Shown: positions 37,630 through 53,048, numbered from the stretch's first letter. The stretch is DNA of 64,000 bases from Cellulomonas carbonis (GCF_014636275.1 NZ_BMEB01000001.1:496001-560000); one strand, 5' to 3'. Numbers and translations: made by a program. Notes: generated by a model from the letters alone, not told the origin.

Positions 37630-37977
37630 TCAGCCCCCGCGCCGCGCACGGAGCGCGGCGAGCGCCTCGTCGAGGATCGCAGCGCCGTCCTCGTCGGTCC
37701 GGCGCTCCTTCACGTACGCGAGGTGCGTCTTGTACGGCTCGTTCCGCACCGGGGAGGGCGGGTTCTCCTTGTCCTGACCGGCGGGGAAGCCGCAACGCGG
37801 GCAGTCCCAGCTCTCCGGTGCCTCGGCACCGGCCTCGACCGAGAAGCTCGGCCGGGTCTCGTGCCCGTTGGCGCACCAGTACGACACCCAGAACCGCGGG
37901 GCCGCCTCGCCGCGCTCGGCCTCACCCATCGGCCCCGCGCCGACGCGGGAACCCCTGATCGCACTACCGCTCGCCAT
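37630..37977 (-). CDS. rbpA: RNA polymerase-binding protein RbpA
   Basis: The 115-residue product begins MASGSAIRGSRVGAGPMGE, the basic linker typical of RbpA. A small CxxH...CxxC zinc-like domain (YWCANGHE, WDCPRCGFPAG) and the C-terminal sigma-interaction helix (KTHLAYVKERRTDEDGAAILDEALAALR) follow. It is an actinobacteria-specific activator of RNA polymerase with primary sigma factors. Confidence 0.95.
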   Translation of the reverse strand: MASGSAIRGSRVGAGPMGEAERGEAAPRFWVSYWCANGHETRPSFSVEAGAEAPESWDCPRCGFPAGQDKENPPSPVRNEPYKTHLAYVKERRTDEDGAAILDEALAALRARRGG

Positions 37978-37989
37978 GGCAGACCCCCT

Positions 37990-38232
37990 TCAGCTGACCC
38001 GCTGGATCAGGCCCAGCAGCACGATGATGACCGTCCACACGAGCGCGAGGCCGATCGTGATGCGGTTGAGGTTGCGCTCGGCGACCCCGGAGCTCCCCGC
38101 ACCGCTCGAGATGCCTCCGCCGAACATGTCGGAGAGGCCGCCGCCCTTGCCCTTGTGCAGGAGCACGAGGAGGACGACGAGGACGCTGGAGATGACCAGC
38201 AGGACCTGAAGGATGATGCGCAGTACGTCCAC
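37990..38232 (-). CDS. secG: Protein translocase subunit SecG
   Basis: The 80-residue membrane protein has two helices (ILQVLLVISSVLVVLLVLLH and ITIGLALVWTVIIVLLGL) separated by a Gly-rich loop (GKGGGLSDMFGGG), which is the SecG pattern. It is part of the SecYEG channel. The tpi-secG-rbpA neighbourhood is conserved in actinobacteria. Confidence 0.93.
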   Translation of the reverse strand: MDVLRIILQVLLVISSVLVVLLVLLHKGKGGGLSDMFGGGISSGAGSSGVAERNLNRITIGLALVWTVIIVLLGLIQRVS

Positions 38233-38339
38233 GACGTCGTCTGTTCCTCACTCATTGCGGTACGGGCGCCGGTGGGCGCCCGCACAAGGATAGGTGACGG
38301 TCGGACCGGCGGACCAGCACGTCACCGGTTCGGGCGTGC

Positions 38340-38373
38340 CGAGGGTGCCGGGCCCGTGGACCCGGCACCCTCG
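38340..38373 (-). terminator. Terminator after tpiA
   Basis: The 13-bp arms CGAGGGTGCCGGG (38340-38352) and CCCGGCACCCTCG (38361-38373) lie 15 bp past the tpiA stop on the minus strand. Confidence 0.8.
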
Positions 38374-38387
38374 CATCACGCCGTCGG

Positions 38388-39182
38388 TCAGAGACCGACG
38401 TCGTGCGACCGGAAGCGGACGATCTTGGCGAACTCCTCCGCGTCGAGGCTCGCGCCACCGACCAGGGCGCCGTCCACGTCGGGCTGCGCCATGATCGCCG
38501 CCACGTTGCCCGACTTCACCGAGCCCCCGTAGAGGACGCGGACGCCGTCGGCGAGGTCGCGCGAGTAGAGCTCCGCGAGCCGGTCGCGGATCGCCTTGCA
38601 GACCTCCTGCGCGTCGTCAGGCGTCGCGACCTCACCCGTGCCGATCGCCCACACGGGCTCGTAGGCGATGACGATCTGCGCCGCCTGCTCGGCCGGCAGC
38701 CCGCTGAGGGCCCCGTCGAGCTGGGCGAGCGTGTAGGACACCTGCTCGCCGGCCTTGCGGACGTCCAGTCCCTCGCCGACGCACAGGATCGGCACGATCC
38801 CCTGGCCGAACGCCGAGGCGACCTTGGCCGCGCACAGCGCGTCGTCCTCGCCGTGGTACTCGCGGCGCTCCGAGTGGCCCACCGCGACGTAGCTGACGCC
38901 GAGCTTGGCGAGCATGACCGGCGAGATCTCGCCGGTGTAGGCGCCCTCGGTGTGCGCCGAGACGTCCTGCGCGCCGTACTTGATCTCGTACTTGTCGGCG
39001 TCGACCAGCGTCTGCACGGACCGCAGGTCCGTGAACGGCACGAGCACCGCGACCTCGACCGACGAGTAGTCGTGCTTGGCGTCCTTGAGGGTCCACGCGA
39101 GCTTCTGCACGAGGTGCGTCGCCTGGTGGTGGTCGAGGTTCATCTTCCAGTTGCCCGCCATCAGCGGGGTGCGCTCTGCCAT
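38388..39182 (-). CDS. tpiA: Triosephosphate isomerase
   Basis: ATG 39182 gives 264 residues: [15 protein letters not shown] with the active-site Asn and Lys, VAVGHSERR with the catalytic His, and [13 protein letters not shown] with the catalytic Glu. Phosphate-binding GGSVKSGN and [10 protein letters not shown] are present. It starts 1-2 nt from the pgk stop in the gap-pgk-tpiA cluster. Confidence 0.97.
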   Translation of the reverse strand: MAERTPLMAGNWKMNLDHHQATHLVQKLAWTLKDAKHDYSSVEVAVLVPFTDLRSVQTLVDADKYEIKYGAQDVSAHTEGAYTGEISPVMLAKLGVSYVAVGHSERREYHGEDDALCAAKVASAFGQGIVPILCVGEGLDVRKAGEQVSYTLAQLDGALSGLPAEQAAQIVIAYEPVWAIGTGEVATPDDAQEVCKAIRDRLAELYSRDLADGVRVLYGGSVKSGNVAAIMAQPDVDGALVGGASLDAEEFAKIVRFRSHDVGL

Positions 39183-39183
39183 G

Positions 39184-40398
39184 TCAGGCCTCCGTCCGGT
39201 TCTGCTCGAGCACCGCGATGCCGGGGAGCTCCTTGCCCTCGAGGAACTCGAGGCTCGCGCCGCCGCCCGTCGAGATGTGGCCGAAACCGCCCTCGTCGAA
39301 GCCGAGACGACGGACCGCCGCGGCGGAGTCGCCACCGCCCACGATGCTGAACGCGCCCTGCTCGCCCGCGTCGACCATCGCCTGCGCGACGGCACGCGTG
39401 CCCGCGGCGAACGCGTCGAACTCGAACACGCCCATGGGGCCGTTCCAGACGATCGTGCGCGCGTCGAGCAGCTTGCTGCGGAACAGCTCGGCCGACTCGG
39501 GGCCGATGTCCAGACCCATGCGCCCCTCGGGCATCGCGTCGGCCGGGACGACGTCGTGCGGCGCGTCGGCCGCGAACGAGTCCGCGACGACGACGTCCGT
39601 CGGGAGGACGATCTCGACGCCCCGCTCCTCGGCGGTCGCGAGGTAGCCCTTCACGGTCTCGATCTGGTCCTCCTCGAGCAGCGAGGTGCCGACCGCGTGA
39701 CCCTTCGCCGCGAGGAAGGTGAAGACCATCCCGCCGCCGATCAGGAGACGGTCGGCCTTGCCCAGCAGGTTCGCGATCACGCCGAGCTTGTCGGAGACCT
39801 TCGAGCCGCCGAGCACGACCGCGTAGGGGCGCTCGGGGTCGTCGGTCGCACGCCGCAGCGCCTCGACCTCGGTGAGGACGAGGCCGCCGACGGCCGCGGG
39901 CAGCTTGAGCGCGACGTCGTACACCGACGCCTGCTTGCGGTGCACGACGCCGAAGCCGTCCGACACGAACGCGTCGGCGAGAGCCGCGAGGTCGTCCGCG
40001 AGCGAGGCACGCTCGGCCTCGTCCTTGGAGGTCTCGCGGGCGTCGAACCGGATGTTCTCGAGCAGGGCCACCTCGCCGTCGCCGAGGGCGGCGACCGTCG
40101 CACGGGCCGACTCGCCCACCGTGTCCTCGGCGAGGGTGACGGTCGTCCCGAGCAGCTCGCCCAGGCGCGTCGCGACCGGCGCGAGCGAGTACTTGGCCTC
40201 GGGCGCGCCCTTGGGACGCCCGAGGTGCGCGGCGACGACGACCTTCGCGCCCGCGTCGACCAGCTTCTTGATCGTCGGCACGGCGGCGCGCACGCGCCCG
40301 TCGTCGGTGATGGTCGTGCCGTCGAGCGGCACGTTGAGGTCGGCACGGACCAGCACGCGCTTGCCGCGCAGGTCGCCGAGGTCCTCGATGGTCTTCAT
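39184..40398 (-). CDS. pgk: Phosphoglycerate kinase
   Basis: ATG 40398 gives 404 residues: [52 protein letters not shown] and [16 protein letters not shown] are the Pgk substrate and nucleotide boxes. It makes ATP from 1,3-bisphosphoglycerate. Confidence 0.97.
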   Translation of the reverse strand: MKTIEDLGDLRGKRVLVRADLNVPLDGTTITDDGRVRAAVPTIKKLVDAGAKVVVAAHLGRPKGAPEAKYSLAPVATRLGELLGTTVTLAEDTVGESARATVAALGDGEVALLENIRFDARETSKDEAERASLADDLAALADAFVSDGFGVVHRKQASVYDVALKLPAAVGGLVLTEVEALRRATDDPERPYAVVLGGSKVSDKLGVIANLLGKADRLLIGGGMVFTFLAAKGHAVGTSLLEEDQIETVKGYLATAEERGVEIVLPTDVVVADSFAADAPHDVVPADAMPEGRMGLDIGPESAELFRSKLLDARTIVWNGPMGVFEFDAFAAGTRAVAQAMVDAGEQGAFSIVGGGDSAAAVRRLGFDEGGFGHISTGGGASLEFLEGKELPGIAVLEQNRTEA

Positions 40399-40435
40399 GT
40401 CTCTCCCTCGTCGGGGTGGTTCCGGGGCGTGACGC

Positions 40436-40482
40436 GACGACGTCCGCGTGCCCCGCGGTGGGCGCGGCACGCGGACGTCGTC
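40436..40482 (-). terminator. Hairpin between gap and pgk
   Basis: The 17-bp perfect arms at 40436-40452 and 40466-40482 lie in the 108-nt gap between gap and pgk. It may attenuate or process the transcript so that gap is expressed above pgk-tpiA. Confidence 0.7.
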
Positions 40483-40506
40483 ATGGGTGCTCGGTGAGCG
40501 GTGCGG

Positions 40507-41751
<1,245 letters not shown>

Positions 41752-42732
41752 TCAGACGTCGAGCATGTCGGCCGTGAGGCCGGCCTCCGTGTCGGGGATC
41801 CCGAGGTCGGCGGCGCGCTTGTCGGCGGTCGCCAGGAGGCGCCGGATGCGGCCCGCCACCGCGTCCTTCGTCAGCGGCGGGTCGGCGAGCTGACCGAGCT
41901 CCTCGAGCGACGCCTGCTTGTGGTCGAGCCGCAGCCGTCCGGCCTCGCGCAGGTGGTCCGGGAGGTCGTCGCCGAGGATCTCGAACGCGCGCTCGACGCG
42001 GGCCCCCGCGGCGACCGCCGCGCGCGCCGAGCGGCGCAGGTTCGCGTCGTCGAAGTTCGCCAGGCGGTTCGCCGTGCCGCGCACCTCGCGGCGCATCCGG
42101 CGCTCCTCCCACACGAGGACGGCGTCGTGTGCGCCGAGCCGCGTGAGCATCGCGCCGATCGCGTCGCCGTCGCGGATGACGACCCGGTCCACGCCGCGGA
42201 CCTCGCGCGCCTTCGCGCCGATCCCCATGCGCCGGGCCGCCCCGACCAGCGCGAGCGCGGCCTCCGGACCGGGGCACGTGACCTCGAGCGCGGCGGAGCG
42301 GCCGGGCTCCGTGAGCGAGCCGTGCGCGAGGAACGCGCCGCGCCACGCGGCCTCGGCCTCGCCGACGCCCGCCGACACGACCTGCGGCGGGAGCCCGCGC
42401 ACCGGCCGTCCGCGGTTGTCCAGCAGACCCGTCTGCCGGGCGAGCGACTCGCCGTCCTTCACGACGCGCACGACGTAGCGCGTGCCGCGCCGGATCCCGC
42501 CGCCGCTCACGACGACGACGTCGCTCGTGTGGCCGTACACGTCGGCGACGAACTGGCGCAGCCGCCGTGCGGCGACCCCGGTGTCGAGCTCGGCCTCGAT
42601 CACGATGCGGCCGGAGATGATGTGCAGCCCGCCGGCGAAGCGCAGCGTCGCCGACACCTCTGCCTTGCGGTGGGACGTCTTCTCGACGGAGAGCCGCGCG
42701 AGCTCGTCCTTCACCTGAGCGGTCAAAGCCAT
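41752..42732 (-). CDS. whiA: DNA-binding protein WhiA
   Basis: The third Met (ATG 42732, [14 protein letters not shown]) matches the usual family start, giving 326 residues. The N-terminal LAGLIDADG-like domain ([30 protein letters not shown]) and the C-terminal helix-turn-helix ([29 protein letters not shown]) are complete. It regulates division and development genes in actinobacteria. Confidence 0.95.
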   Translation of the reverse strand: MALTAQVKDELARLSVEKTSHRKAEVSATLRFAGGLHIISGRIVIEAELDTGVAARRLRQFVADVYGHTSDVVVVSGGGIRRGTRYVVRVVKDGESLARQTGLLDNRGRPVRGLPPQVVSAGVGEAEAAWRGAFLAHGSLTEPGRSAALEVTCPGPEAALALVGAARRMGIGAKAREVRGVDRVVIRDGDAIGAMLTRLGAHDAVLVWEERRMRREVRGTANRLANFDDANLRRSARAAVAAGARVERAFEILGDDLPDHLREAGRLRLDHKQASLEELGQLADPPLTKDAVAGRIRRLLATADKRAADLGIPDTEAGLTADMLDV

Positions 42733-42737
42733 GGGCG

Positions 42738-43748
42738 TCATCCTGCCACCCCGCCCGCCGCCGTCCCGATGTCACCGAGGTACCCCTCGAACGCGTCCCG
42801 GTAGGCCGCCGCGAGGCGCAGCGGGTCGTGCCGCGGTGTCCCGTCGCCCACCCGCACCTGCCGCAGCAGCAGCTGCGCACCCGACGCCGCGCACTCGCGC
42901 TGCAGCGCGTCGACGTCGTCGATCGCGCTCGGGTCGGCGACCACGACGTCGAGCCGGAGGTCCGGCGCGTGCCGACGCAGCGCCACGAGGTGGTCGTGCG
43001 CGCGCATGCCGGTGGTCTCCGCGGACTCGGCGCTGAGGTTGAGGGTCACGCAGCGCCGGGCGGAGGTGCGGTGCAGCGCGGCGGACAGCTCGGGCACGAG
43101 GAGGTGCGGCATGACGGACGTGAACCACGACCCCGGGCCGAGGACCACCCAGTCGGCCGAGTCCACGGCCGCGACGGCCTCGGGGCACGCGGGCGGGTCG
43201 CCCGGGATCAGGCGCACCGACTGCACGCGGCCCGGGGCGACCGCGACCGCGCTCTGCCCGCGCACCACCGTGACGTCGCCGCCCTCGACGGCCGGGTCGA
43301 CGAGCTCGGCCTCGATCGCGAGCGGGACGGCCGCCATCGGCAGCACCCGGCCGCGGGAGCCCAGCAGGCGCCCGACCCAGTCCAGGCCCGCGACCGTGTC
43401 GCCCAGCAGCTCCCACAGCGCGACGATGAGGAGGTTGCCGACCGCGTGCTTGTCGAGCGACCCCTCCGACGCGAAGCGGTGCTGCAGCACGTCGCGCCAG
43501 GTTCGTCCCCAGTCGGTGTCGTCGCACAGCGCCGACAAAGCCATCCGCAGGTCGCCCGGTGGCAGCACGCCCATCTCGTCGCGCAGCCGGCCTGACGACC
43601 CGCCGTCGTCGGCGACCGTGACGACCGCGGTCAGCCGGTCGGACATCAGCCGCAGCGCGGAGAGGCTCGCGTACAGCCCGTGCCCGCCGCCCAGCGCGAC
43701 GACCGCCGGGCCGACGCCGTCGCGACGCCCCGGGGCCTCGCCTCTCAC
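42738..43748 (-). CDS. yvcK: Gluconeogenesis factor YvcK/CofD-like protein
   Basis: The 336-residue protein has [41 protein letters not shown] and DLRMALSAL. These are the UDP-sugar-binding motifs of the YvcK family, which controls cell-wall precursor or carbon routing. It lies in the conserved uvrC-rapZ-yvcK-whiA string and overlaps rapZ by 4 nt. Confidence 0.93.
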   Translation of the reverse strand: MRGEAPGRRDGVGPAVVALGGGHGLYASLSALRLMSDRLTAVVTVADDGGSSGRLRDEMGVLPPGDLRMALSALCDDTDWGRTWRDVLQHRFASEGSLDKHAVGNLLIVALWELLGDTVAGLDWVGRLLGSRGRVLPMAAVPLAIEAELVDPAVEGGDVTVVRGQSAVAVAPGRVQSVRLIPGDPPACPEAVAAVDSADWVVLGPGSWFTSVMPHLLVPELSAALHRTSARRCVTLNLSAESAETTGMRAHDHLVALRRHAPDLRLDVVVADPSAIDDVDALQRECAASGAQLLLRQVRVGDGTPRHDPLRLAAAYRDAFEGYLGDIGTAAGGVAG

Positions 43749-44683
43749 TCGCGCCCCAGGTCGCGGTGCGTCACGACGACGCGGTGCCCGAGCTCCCTCA
43801 GCTCGGTCGCGAGCGCCTCGGAGATGGCCACCGACCGGTGCTTGCCGCCCGTGCAGCCGACGGCGATGGTCGCGTAGCGCTTGTCCTCGGTCCCGTAGCC
43901 GGCGAGGACGGGCTCGAGCGCGTCGACGTACTTGTCGACGAAGACCGACGCGCCGGGCAGCCCGAGGACGTAGTCCCGCACGGGCACGTCCCGACCGGTC
44001 AGGTGGCGCAGCTCCCCGATCCAGTACGGGTTCGCCAGGAAGCGCACGTCGACGACGTGGTCGGCGTCGAGCGGGAGGCCGTACTTGAACCCGAACGAGA
44101 GGACGTTGATCCGCAGCGCGTCGTGGGCGCCGCCGGTCACCGCCGACCGGACCTCGCGCGCGAGGTCGTGGACGTTCAGGTCGCTCGTGTCGATGACGAT
44201 GTCGGCGCGCTCGCGCAGCCGGCCGAGCAGCTCGCGCTCCTCGGCGATGCCGTCGAGGATCCGTCGGTCGCCCTGGAGCGGGTGGGGCCGGCGCACCGTC
44301 TCGAAGCGCTGCACGAGCACCGGGTCGGAGGCGTCGAGGAACAGCAGGCGGTAGGGGAACCCCGAGTCCCGCAGACCGTCGATGACCTCGACGAGGTCAC
44401 GGAAGAACTCGCGTCCCCGGACGTCGACGACGGCCGCGAGCCGGTGCACGGCACCCTGCGCGACGCTCATCATGCGGACCATCTGCGGGAGCAGCTGGGG
44501 CGGCAGGTTGTCGACGACGTACCAGTCCATGTCCTCGAGCACCGCCGCGGCACGGCTGCGTCCGGCACCGCTCATGCCGGTGATGAGGAGCAGCTCCGGG
44601 AGCTCCCCCCGGGGTGCCGCCGTGGTGGCCTCGAGAGCCGGGATGCCCGTGGGCACCGTGGTCGGGGGTGGCTCCTGGGTCAT
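43745..44683 (-). CDS. rapZ: RNase adapter/nucleotide-binding protein RapZ
   Basis: The 312-residue protein has the Walker A motif [33 protein letters not shown] and the conserved C-terminal [19 protein letters not shown]. In actinobacteria it is a standard partner of yvcK and whiA; its RNA role is known from E. coli. It starts 4 nt inside uvrC. Confidence 0.95.
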   Translation of the reverse strand: MTQEPPPTTVPTGIPALEATTAAPRGELPELLLITGMSGAGRSRAAAVLEDMDWYVVDNLPPQLLPQMVRMMSVAQGAVHRLAAVVDVRGREFFRDLVEVIDGLRDSGFPYRLLFLDASDPVLVQRFETVRRPHPLQGDRRILDGIAEERELLGRLRERADIVIDTSDLNVHDLAREVRSAVTGGAHDALRINVLSFGFKYGLPLDADHVVDVRFLANPYWIGELRHLTGRDVPVRDYVLGLPGASVFVDKYVDALEPVLAGYGTEDKRYATIAVGCTGGKHRSVAISEALATELRELGHRVVVTHRDLGRE

Positions 44684-46872
44684 GCGTCCAGCATGCCAGG
44701 GGTCCGGGCCGGACGGCCGCCCGAGCCGGCGTCACCCGTCGCGGACGCCCCGTCGACGGACGTGCCGTTCGGGAGCGTGGCGCCGGGAGGTGCGGTGCCG
44801 TTCGGGCGCGTCGTGCCAGGAGGTGCGGTGCCGTTCGCCGGTGGGGAGGCGTCGGCGGCGAGGGCACGAACCACCGCCTCGGCGGTGCGCCGCCCCATCC
44901 CCTTGACCTCCGCGACCTCCTCGACCGTCGCGCCGCGGAGCCGTCTGACCGACCCGAAGTGCTTGAGCAGCGCCGCGGACCGGGCCGGGCCGAGTCCCGG
45001 GACCGAGTCCAGCGCCGAGACCGTCATGCTGCGGCTGCGGCGGCTGCGGTGGTGACGCAGCGCGAAGCGGTGCGCCTCGTCCCGCACGCGCTGCAGGAGG
45101 TACAGCCCTTGCGAGCTGCGCTGGAGGATCACGGGGTACTCCTCTCCCGGCAGCCACACCTCCTCCAGACGCTTCGCGAGCCCGCACAGCGCGACGTCGT
45201 CGACGCCGAGGTCGGCGAGCGCGCGCGCGGCCGCGGCGACCTGCGGCGGTCCGCCGTCGACGACCACGAGGTTCGGGGGGTATGCGAACCTGCCCCGCCC
45301 CGGGTCGCGGGACGCCGTCGCGCCGGAGCGGCCCGTCACCCCGCCGTCCGGGTGCGGCGCCACGTCGTCGTCGGACTCGCCCAGCTCCGGTGCACCGGTC
45401 GCCTGCTCCTCGAGGTACCGACGGAACCGGCGGGTGAGGACCTCGTACATCGCCTCGGTGTCGTCGCGCGCGCCCTCCCCCTCGGCGCCACGGACGACGA
45501 AGTGCCGGTACTCCGACGACCTCGGCAGCCCGTCCTCGAACACGACCATCGAGCCGACCTGGTGCGTCCCCTGCGTGGTCGAGATGTCGTAGCACTCGAT
45601 CCGCAGGGGCGCGGTGGGCAGGTCGAGCGCCTCCTGGAGCTCGCGCAGCGCCTGACTGCGCGTCGTGAGGTCGCCCGCACGGCGCGTGCGGTGGAGCGTC
45701 AGCGCCTGCTCGGCGTTGCGGCGCACGGTCTCCGCCAAGGCCTTCTTGTCACCGCGCTGCGGGATCCGCACCTGGACGCGCGAGCCGCGCAGCCCTGTGA
45801 GCCAGTCCGTCACCTGCTCCAGGTCCGGCGGGAGGACCGGGACGAGGACCTCGCGGGGCACCGGGCTCTCCGCGCGGTGCTCGCGCTCCGGGCGCCGCGC
45901 ACCTCCGGAGGCGCGCTCGGGCGCGGCCCAGCCCGCCTGGTCGCCGTACACCTGCTGGAGCAGGTGCTCGACGAGCTCGCCGTCGGTCACGTCCTCGACC
46001 TTCTCGACCACCCAGCCGCGCTGGCCGCGGATGCGCCCGTCGCGCACGTGGAAGACCTGGACCGCCGCCTCGAGCTCGTCCCCGACGAGCGCGAACACGT
46101 CGGCGTCGGTGCCGTCCGCGAGGACCACGGCGTTCTTCTCCGTCGCGCGCTCGAGCGCCCCGACGTCGTCCCGCAGGCGTGCCGCGCGCTCGAAGTCGAG
46201 CTCGGCCGCGGCGGCCTTCATCTCGGCCGTCAGCCGACGCGTGAAGCGCGCCGTCTCCCCCGCCATGAAGTCGCAGAAGTCCTCGGCGAGCTCGCGGTGC
46301 TCCTCGGGCGTCACGCGCCCGACGCACGGCGCCGAGCACTTGTCGATGTACCCGAGCAGGCACGGCCGGCCGGTCTGCTTCGCGCGGCGGAAGACGCCGG
46401 CGGAGCACGTCCGCACGGGGAACACGCGCAGCAGCAGGTCGACGGTCTCGCGGATGGCCCACGCGTGCGCGTACGGCCCGAAGTACCGCGTCCCCTGCCG
46501 CTTCGCCCCGCGCATGACCTGCACGCGCGGGAACTCCTCGCCGAGGGTCACCGCGAGGTACGGGTACGACTTGTCGTCGCGGTACTTGACGTTGAAGCGC
46601 GGGTCGAACTCCTTGATCCAGGAGTACTCGAGCGCGAGCGCCTCGACCTCGGTGCCGACGACGGTCCACTCGACCGACGCGGCGGTCGTGACCATCTGCT
46701 GCGTCCGAGGGTGGAGCGCCGAGAGGTCCTGGAAGTAGCTGGCCAGGCGCGACCGGAGGCTCTTGGCCTTGCCGACGTACACGACCCGGCCGTGCTCGTC
46801 GCGGAACCGGTAGACGCCCGGCGAGTCCGGTACCTGCCCCGGTCGGGGCCGGTACGTCGCGGGGTCTGCCAT
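44680..46872 (-). CDS. uvrC: Excinuclease ABC subunit C
   Basis: ATG 46872 (MADPATYRP) gives 730 residues. [20 protein letters not shown] is the GIY-YIG nuclease domain. The UVR motif ([31 protein letters not shown]) binds UvrB. An RNase H-like endonuclease domain with [14 protein letters not shown] follows, then the C-terminal helix-hairpin-helix. A Gly/Thr/Pro-rich tail repeating NGTAPPG is an unusual extension. Confidence 0.95.
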   Translation of the reverse strand: MADPATYRPRPGQVPDSPGVYRFRDEHGRVVYVGKAKSLRSRLASYFQDLSALHPRTQQMVTTAASVEWTVVGTEVEALALEYSWIKEFDPRFNVKYRDDKSYPYLAVTLGEEFPRVQVMRGAKRQGTRYFGPYAHAWAIRETVDLLLRVFPVRTCSAGVFRRAKQTGRPCLLGYIDKCSAPCVGRVTPEEHRELAEDFCDFMAGETARFTRRLTAEMKAAAAELDFERAARLRDDVGALERATEKNAVVLADGTDADVFALVGDELEAAVQVFHVRDGRIRGQRGWVVEKVEDVTDGELVEHLLQQVYGDQAGWAAPERASGGARRPEREHRAESPVPREVLVPVLPPDLEQVTDWLTGLRGSRVQVRIPQRGDKKALAETVRRNAEQALTLHRTRRAGDLTTRSQALRELQEALDLPTAPLRIECYDISTTQGTHQVGSMVVFEDGLPRSSEYRHFVVRGAEGEGARDDTEAMYEVLTRRFRRYLEEQATGAPELGESDDDVAPHPDGGVTGRSGATASRDPGRGRFAYPPNLVVVDGGPPQVAAAARALADLGVDDVALCGLAKRLEEVWLPGEEYPVILQRSSQGLYLLQRVRDEAHRFALRHHRSRRSRSMTVSALDSVPGLGPARSAALLKHFGSVRRLRGATVEEVAEVKGMGRRTAEAVVRALAADASPPANGTAPPGTTRPNGTAPPGATLPNGTSVDGASATGDAGSGGRPARTPGMLDA

Positions 46873-46925
46873 GACGCGGAGCCTAGTTCGCGCACCTGAC
46901 ACGACCCGACGACTAGCGTGGGCGG

Positions 46926-47432
46926 ATGGGACTCGTGCACACGTACTCCGCCGACGTCGTCTGGACCGGCGCCGGCGACGCCGGCACGGCGAGCTACACC
47001 TCCTACTCGCGCGACCACGAGGTGCGGATCGGTGACAAGCCGCCGCTGCTGGGCTCTGCGGACCCGGCCTTCCGCGGCGACGCGAACCGGTACTCCCCCG
47101 AGGAGCTCCTGGTCGCGGCCCTCGCGCAGTGCCACATGCTCTGGTTCCTGCACCTGGCGTCCGCGGACGACGTGGTCGTGATCGGCTACACCGACCGACC
47201 CATGGGTCGGATGCGCGTCGAGGGAGCCGGGCACGGCCAGTTCACCGACGTCGTCCTGCACCCGTCGGTGACGCTCGCGCACGCCGCACGCCCGGACGGG
47301 CGCCCCGTGACCGACGCCGAGCTCGCGACGCTGCACTCGCGCGCCCACGAGCACTGCTTCATCGCTCGATCGGTCAACTTCCCCGTCCGGGTGGCACCGG
47401 TACCGCTGCGCGTCGCGCAGGCCGCGACGTAG
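46926..47432 (+). CDS. OsmC family peroxiredoxin-like protein
   Basis: The 168-residue protein shows the two conserved cysteines of the OsmC/Ohr fold in [13 protein letters not shown] and [14 protein letters not shown], and the family motif [14 protein letters not shown]. These proteins reduce organic hydroperoxides. It is divergent from uvrC. Confidence 0.88.
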   Translation: MGLVHTYSADVVWTGAGDAGTASYTSYSRDHEVRIGDKPPLLGSADPAFRGDANRYSPEELLVAALAQCHMLWFLHLASADDVVVIGYTDRPMGRMRVEGAGHGQFTDVVLHPSVTLAHAARPDGRPVTDAELATLHSRAHEHCFIARSVNFPVRVAPVPLRVAQAAT

Positions 47433-47468
47433 ACCACCGGGAGCGCCGGTTGCCGGCGTGCTCAGCCG

Positions 47469-50333
<2,865 letters not shown>

Positions 50334-50503
50334 CCGCCCATGCTAGGCGGCGACCCGCGGTCGTACAACTGTTCGACGCGTCACACTCCCTGGTCCGCGC
50401 ACGCGTCGGTTCGCCCAGGGGGTGGCGCTGGCGGAGGGAGAGCCGCGCGCACGGCGCACGGAGGTCCCTTCCCTGACCCGGCGGACCCCGCGACGATGAC
50501 GAC

Positions 50504-51196
50504 ATGGCGTACTCGGGCGACGTGGTGACCGGCGGCCCCTCGGACGTCCGCGTCCTGGACGGGGTGACGATCCGCAAGGCGTCCGTGGGACCGATGGACA
50601 ACGACGTCTACCTCCTCACGTGCCGCACGAGCGGCGAGCAGCTCCTCGTCGACGCCGCGGCCGACCCCGACCGTCTCCTCGCGCTGGTGCGCGAGGGCTC
50701 CCCCGCGGGCCGCCTCGACACCGTCGTCACGACGCACCGCCACCCGGACCACACGGGCGCCCTCGAGTCGCTGCTGGCTGTGACGGGCGCCGTGCACGCG
50801 TGCGGCGCGGACGACGCGCTCGCGATGCCCGTGGCCGTGCAGCGGCGGCTGCACCACGGGGACGTGGTCTCGGTCGGGCACCTGGTGCTCGACGTCGTCG
50901 GTCTGCGTGGGCACACGCCGGGTTCGGTCGCGCTCGCGTACCGGGAGCCGCACCGGGTCCACGAGGACGGGGCCGTCGCGGGACGGGTCCACCTCTTCAC
51001 GGGCGACAGCCTCTTCCCGGGCGGCCCGGGCAGGACCACGGACCCCGAGGCGTTCCGCTCGCTCATGACCGATCTCGAGGAGCGCGTGTTCGGCGTGCTC
51101 GACGACGAGACCTGGGTGTACCCCGGGCACGGCAGGGACACGGTGCTCGGCGACGAGCGGCCCCATCTCCAGGAGTGGTGGTCCCGGGGCTGGTGA
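50504..51196 (+). CDS. Metallo-beta-lactamase-fold hydrolase
   Basis: The 230-residue protein has the metal site TTHRHPDHTGALESL (HxHxDH), GHTPGSVALAY, LFTGDSLFPGGPGRT and the final YPGHGRDT. This is the glyoxalase II-like branch of the fold. The substrate is not evident. It is divergent from uvrA. Confidence 0.88.
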   Translation: MAYSGDVVTGGPSDVRVLDGVTIRKASVGPMDNDVYLLTCRTSGEQLLVDAAADPDRLLALVREGSPAGRLDTVVTTHRHPDHTGALESLLAVTGAVHACGADDALAMPVAVQRRLHHGDVVSVGHLVLDVVGLRGHTPGSVALAYREPHRVHEDGAVAGRVHLFTGDSLFPGGPGRTTDPEAFRSLMTDLEERVFGVLDDETWVYPGHGRDTVLGDERPHLQEWWSRGW

Positions 51197-51243
51197 CGGA
51201 GGACGTCGCGTCCCGTCCCGGTCCCTGCTCCGCCCGGCGGAGG

Positions 51244-51792
51244 TCAGCCCCCGCCCTTGCCCCTGCCGTTCCCGTTCCCGTTGTCCCCGCCGTTGCCGTT
51301 GCCGTTGTTCCCGCCGCCCTCGCCGCGACCCGGGCCTGCCCGGTCCTCGTCGTCGGACCCGTCGGACGGCGCAGGTGCGACCGGTTCCTCGGCAGGGGCC
51401 GGCGCGGGTGCGGGGGCCGGCTCGTCGACGGGACCCTCCTCGCCCGGTTCCGGAGCGGGTGCGGGCTCGTCGAGCGCCTCGGCCTGACCCTCCCGGTCCG
51501 CGAGCAGGGCCGCGAGCTCCGCCTCCGTCCTGCCGAGGGCCTCGTCGACCACCCGGTAGCGGTACGCCGAGATCTCGCCGGCGTCGGCCGCCGCGTCGAG
51601 CGCGGCGCGCACCTCGCCGGCAGCCGCCGCGGCGGCGTCGTAGCGTCCCTGCGCTGCGGCGGAGGCGACGTCGTGGACGGCCTCCTGAAGAGCTTGCGCC
51701 GCGCCGGGCGAGAGCTCCGGCCCGGCGGGAGCGCACCCGCCGAGCAGAGCCGCCGTCACGAGCACGGCGGCGAGGTGGGGACGTCGCCTCAT
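51244..51792 (-). CDS. Lipoprotein with Asn/Gly-rich tail
   Basis: ATG 51792 lies 4 nt inside the kinase gene's end and gives 182 residues. LVTAALLGGCAPAG is a clear lipobox. A helical Ala-rich domain (about residues 28-95) is followed by Pro/Ala/Glu-rich repeats (EPAPAPEPGEEG, PAPAPAPAEEP) and a C-terminus made of short NG/GN repeats. It probably sits on the outer face of the membrane. The kinase upstream is membrane-anchored, so the two may act as a pair. I do not recognise the family. Confidence 0.75.
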   Translation of the reverse strand: MRRRPHLAAVLVTAALLGGCAPAGPELSPGAAQALQEAVHDVASAAAQGRYDAAAAAAGEVRAALDAAADAGEISAYRYRVVDEALGRTEAELAALLADREGQAEALDEPAPAPEPGEEGPVDEPAPAPAPAPAEEPVAPAPSDGSDDEDRAGPGRGEGGGNNGNGNGGDNGNGNGRGKGGG

Positions 51793-53048
51793 GGCTCGAC
51801 CGCCTCCGCGAGCTCCTCGATCGCACCCCCGAGGGTGCCCTCGACCGTCGGGTAGTCGGGCGGGGGTGCCACGTCGCTGCCGGTCCCCGACCAGATCAGG
51901 GCGAGCACGACGGCGACGAGGACCGCACCGAGGCCCACGAGCGTCCGTGGCCGGCCGGACGGCCGCCGGAGCCCTCGCGTCGCGGTCCCGCCGTGGGCGG
52001 CCGCGGCCACGGGCAGGGGCTGCGTCCGGTCCGCGGGCGACTCGTGGGACGAGCCCGGGGCGTTCCTCCGGCGGGAGGGCCGGGAAGCCTCCTCCCGCAG
52101 CGAGGTCCTCCCGCGGGACGGCGCGGGTGCCGGCGGACGGAGCAGCACGGCGGTGTCGAGCGACGAGGCCGGGGTGTTGCCCGCGAGGACGCCGAGCTGT
52201 GCGGCGGCGGCGGGCATCGTGATCCGGTCCTCGGGGCGCCTCTCGGTCATCGCGCGAAGGAGCTGCCCCCACTCGGGGCCGAGCTCGGGCGGTATCTCCG
52301 GCGAGCGCACCAGACGGGCGGCCGCGACCTCGGCCACGGTGCCGGTGAACGCCTTGCGTCCCGTGAGGCACTCGAGGAGCACCAGGCCCAGGGCGTAGAC
52401 GTCCGTGGGGGGGCCGACCTCCGCTCCCGAGGCCTGCTCGGGGCTCAGGTACGTCGCCGTGCCCAGCGTCGTACCCGTCATCGTCAGGCGTGCACCGTGC
52501 GCGAAGCGGGCGATGCCGAAGTCCGCGAGCTTCACGACCGGACCTGTCGTGAGCGCGGCTGAGGGGTCCTCCTGGACGGCGGCGGCACGCTCGACGAGGA
52601 GGATGTTCGCGGGCTTGATGTCCCGGTGGACGACCTCGGCCGCGTGCACCGCGGCGATGGCCTCCGCCAGCTGGCGACCGATCCGGGCGGTGTGGGTGCG
52701 CGAGAGCGGACCGGTCGCGAGCAGGTCGGCGAGCGTCGGGCCCGGGACGAGCTCCATGACGATGTACGTCTGCTGGACCGGTCCCCCGGCGTACGCGGAG
52801 CCCGCGTCGTGGAGGGCCACGAGCCCGGGGTGGTTCATGTGCGAGAGGACGCGGATCTCGGCCTGGTGGCGGAGGACCTCGTCGGTGTCGGGCGTCGGCG
52901 GGAACAGCTTCACGGCGACGTCGCGGTCGAGCAGCTCGTCGCGTGCGCGGTAGACGGTCGCCATGCCGCCCTGCCCGATCACGTCCTCGATCCGGTACCT
53001 GCCGTCGAGGACGACACCGCGGGCCACGTCCACAGGCCCTGGCGCCAC
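51789..53048 (-). CDS. Membrane serine/threonine protein kinase
   Basis: GTG 53048 follows GGAGAGGGAC and gives 419 residues. The Hanks kinase domain has IGQGGMATVYRARD, VAVK (the ATP Lys), VVHRDIKPANILLVE, LADFGIARF and GTATYLSPEQASG. A basic, Pro/Ser-rich linker leads to one transmembrane helix (LVGLGAVLVAVVLALIWSG), with a short outside tail without PASTA repeats. It is translationally coupled to the lipoprotein. Confidence 0.92.
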   Translation of the reverse strand: MAPGPVDVARGVVLDGRYRIEDVIGQGGMATVYRARDELLDRDVAVKLFPPTPDTDEVLRHQAEIRVLSHMNHPGLVALHDAGSAYAGGPVQQTYIVMELVPGPTLADLLATGPLSRTHTARIGRQLAEAIAAVHAAEVVHRDIKPANILLVERAAAVQEDPSAALTTGPVVKLADFGIARFAHGARLTMTGTTLGTATYLSPEQASGAEVGPPTDVYALGLVLLECLTGRKAFTGTVAEVAAARLVRSPEIPPELGPEWGQLLRAMTERRPEDRITMPAAAAQLGVLAGNTPASSLDTAVLLRPPAPAPSRGRTSLREEASRPSRRRNAPGSSHESPADRTQPLPVAAAAHGGTATRGLRRPSGRPRTLVGLGAVLVAVVLALIWSGTGSDVAPPPDYPTVEGTLGGAIEELAEAVEP

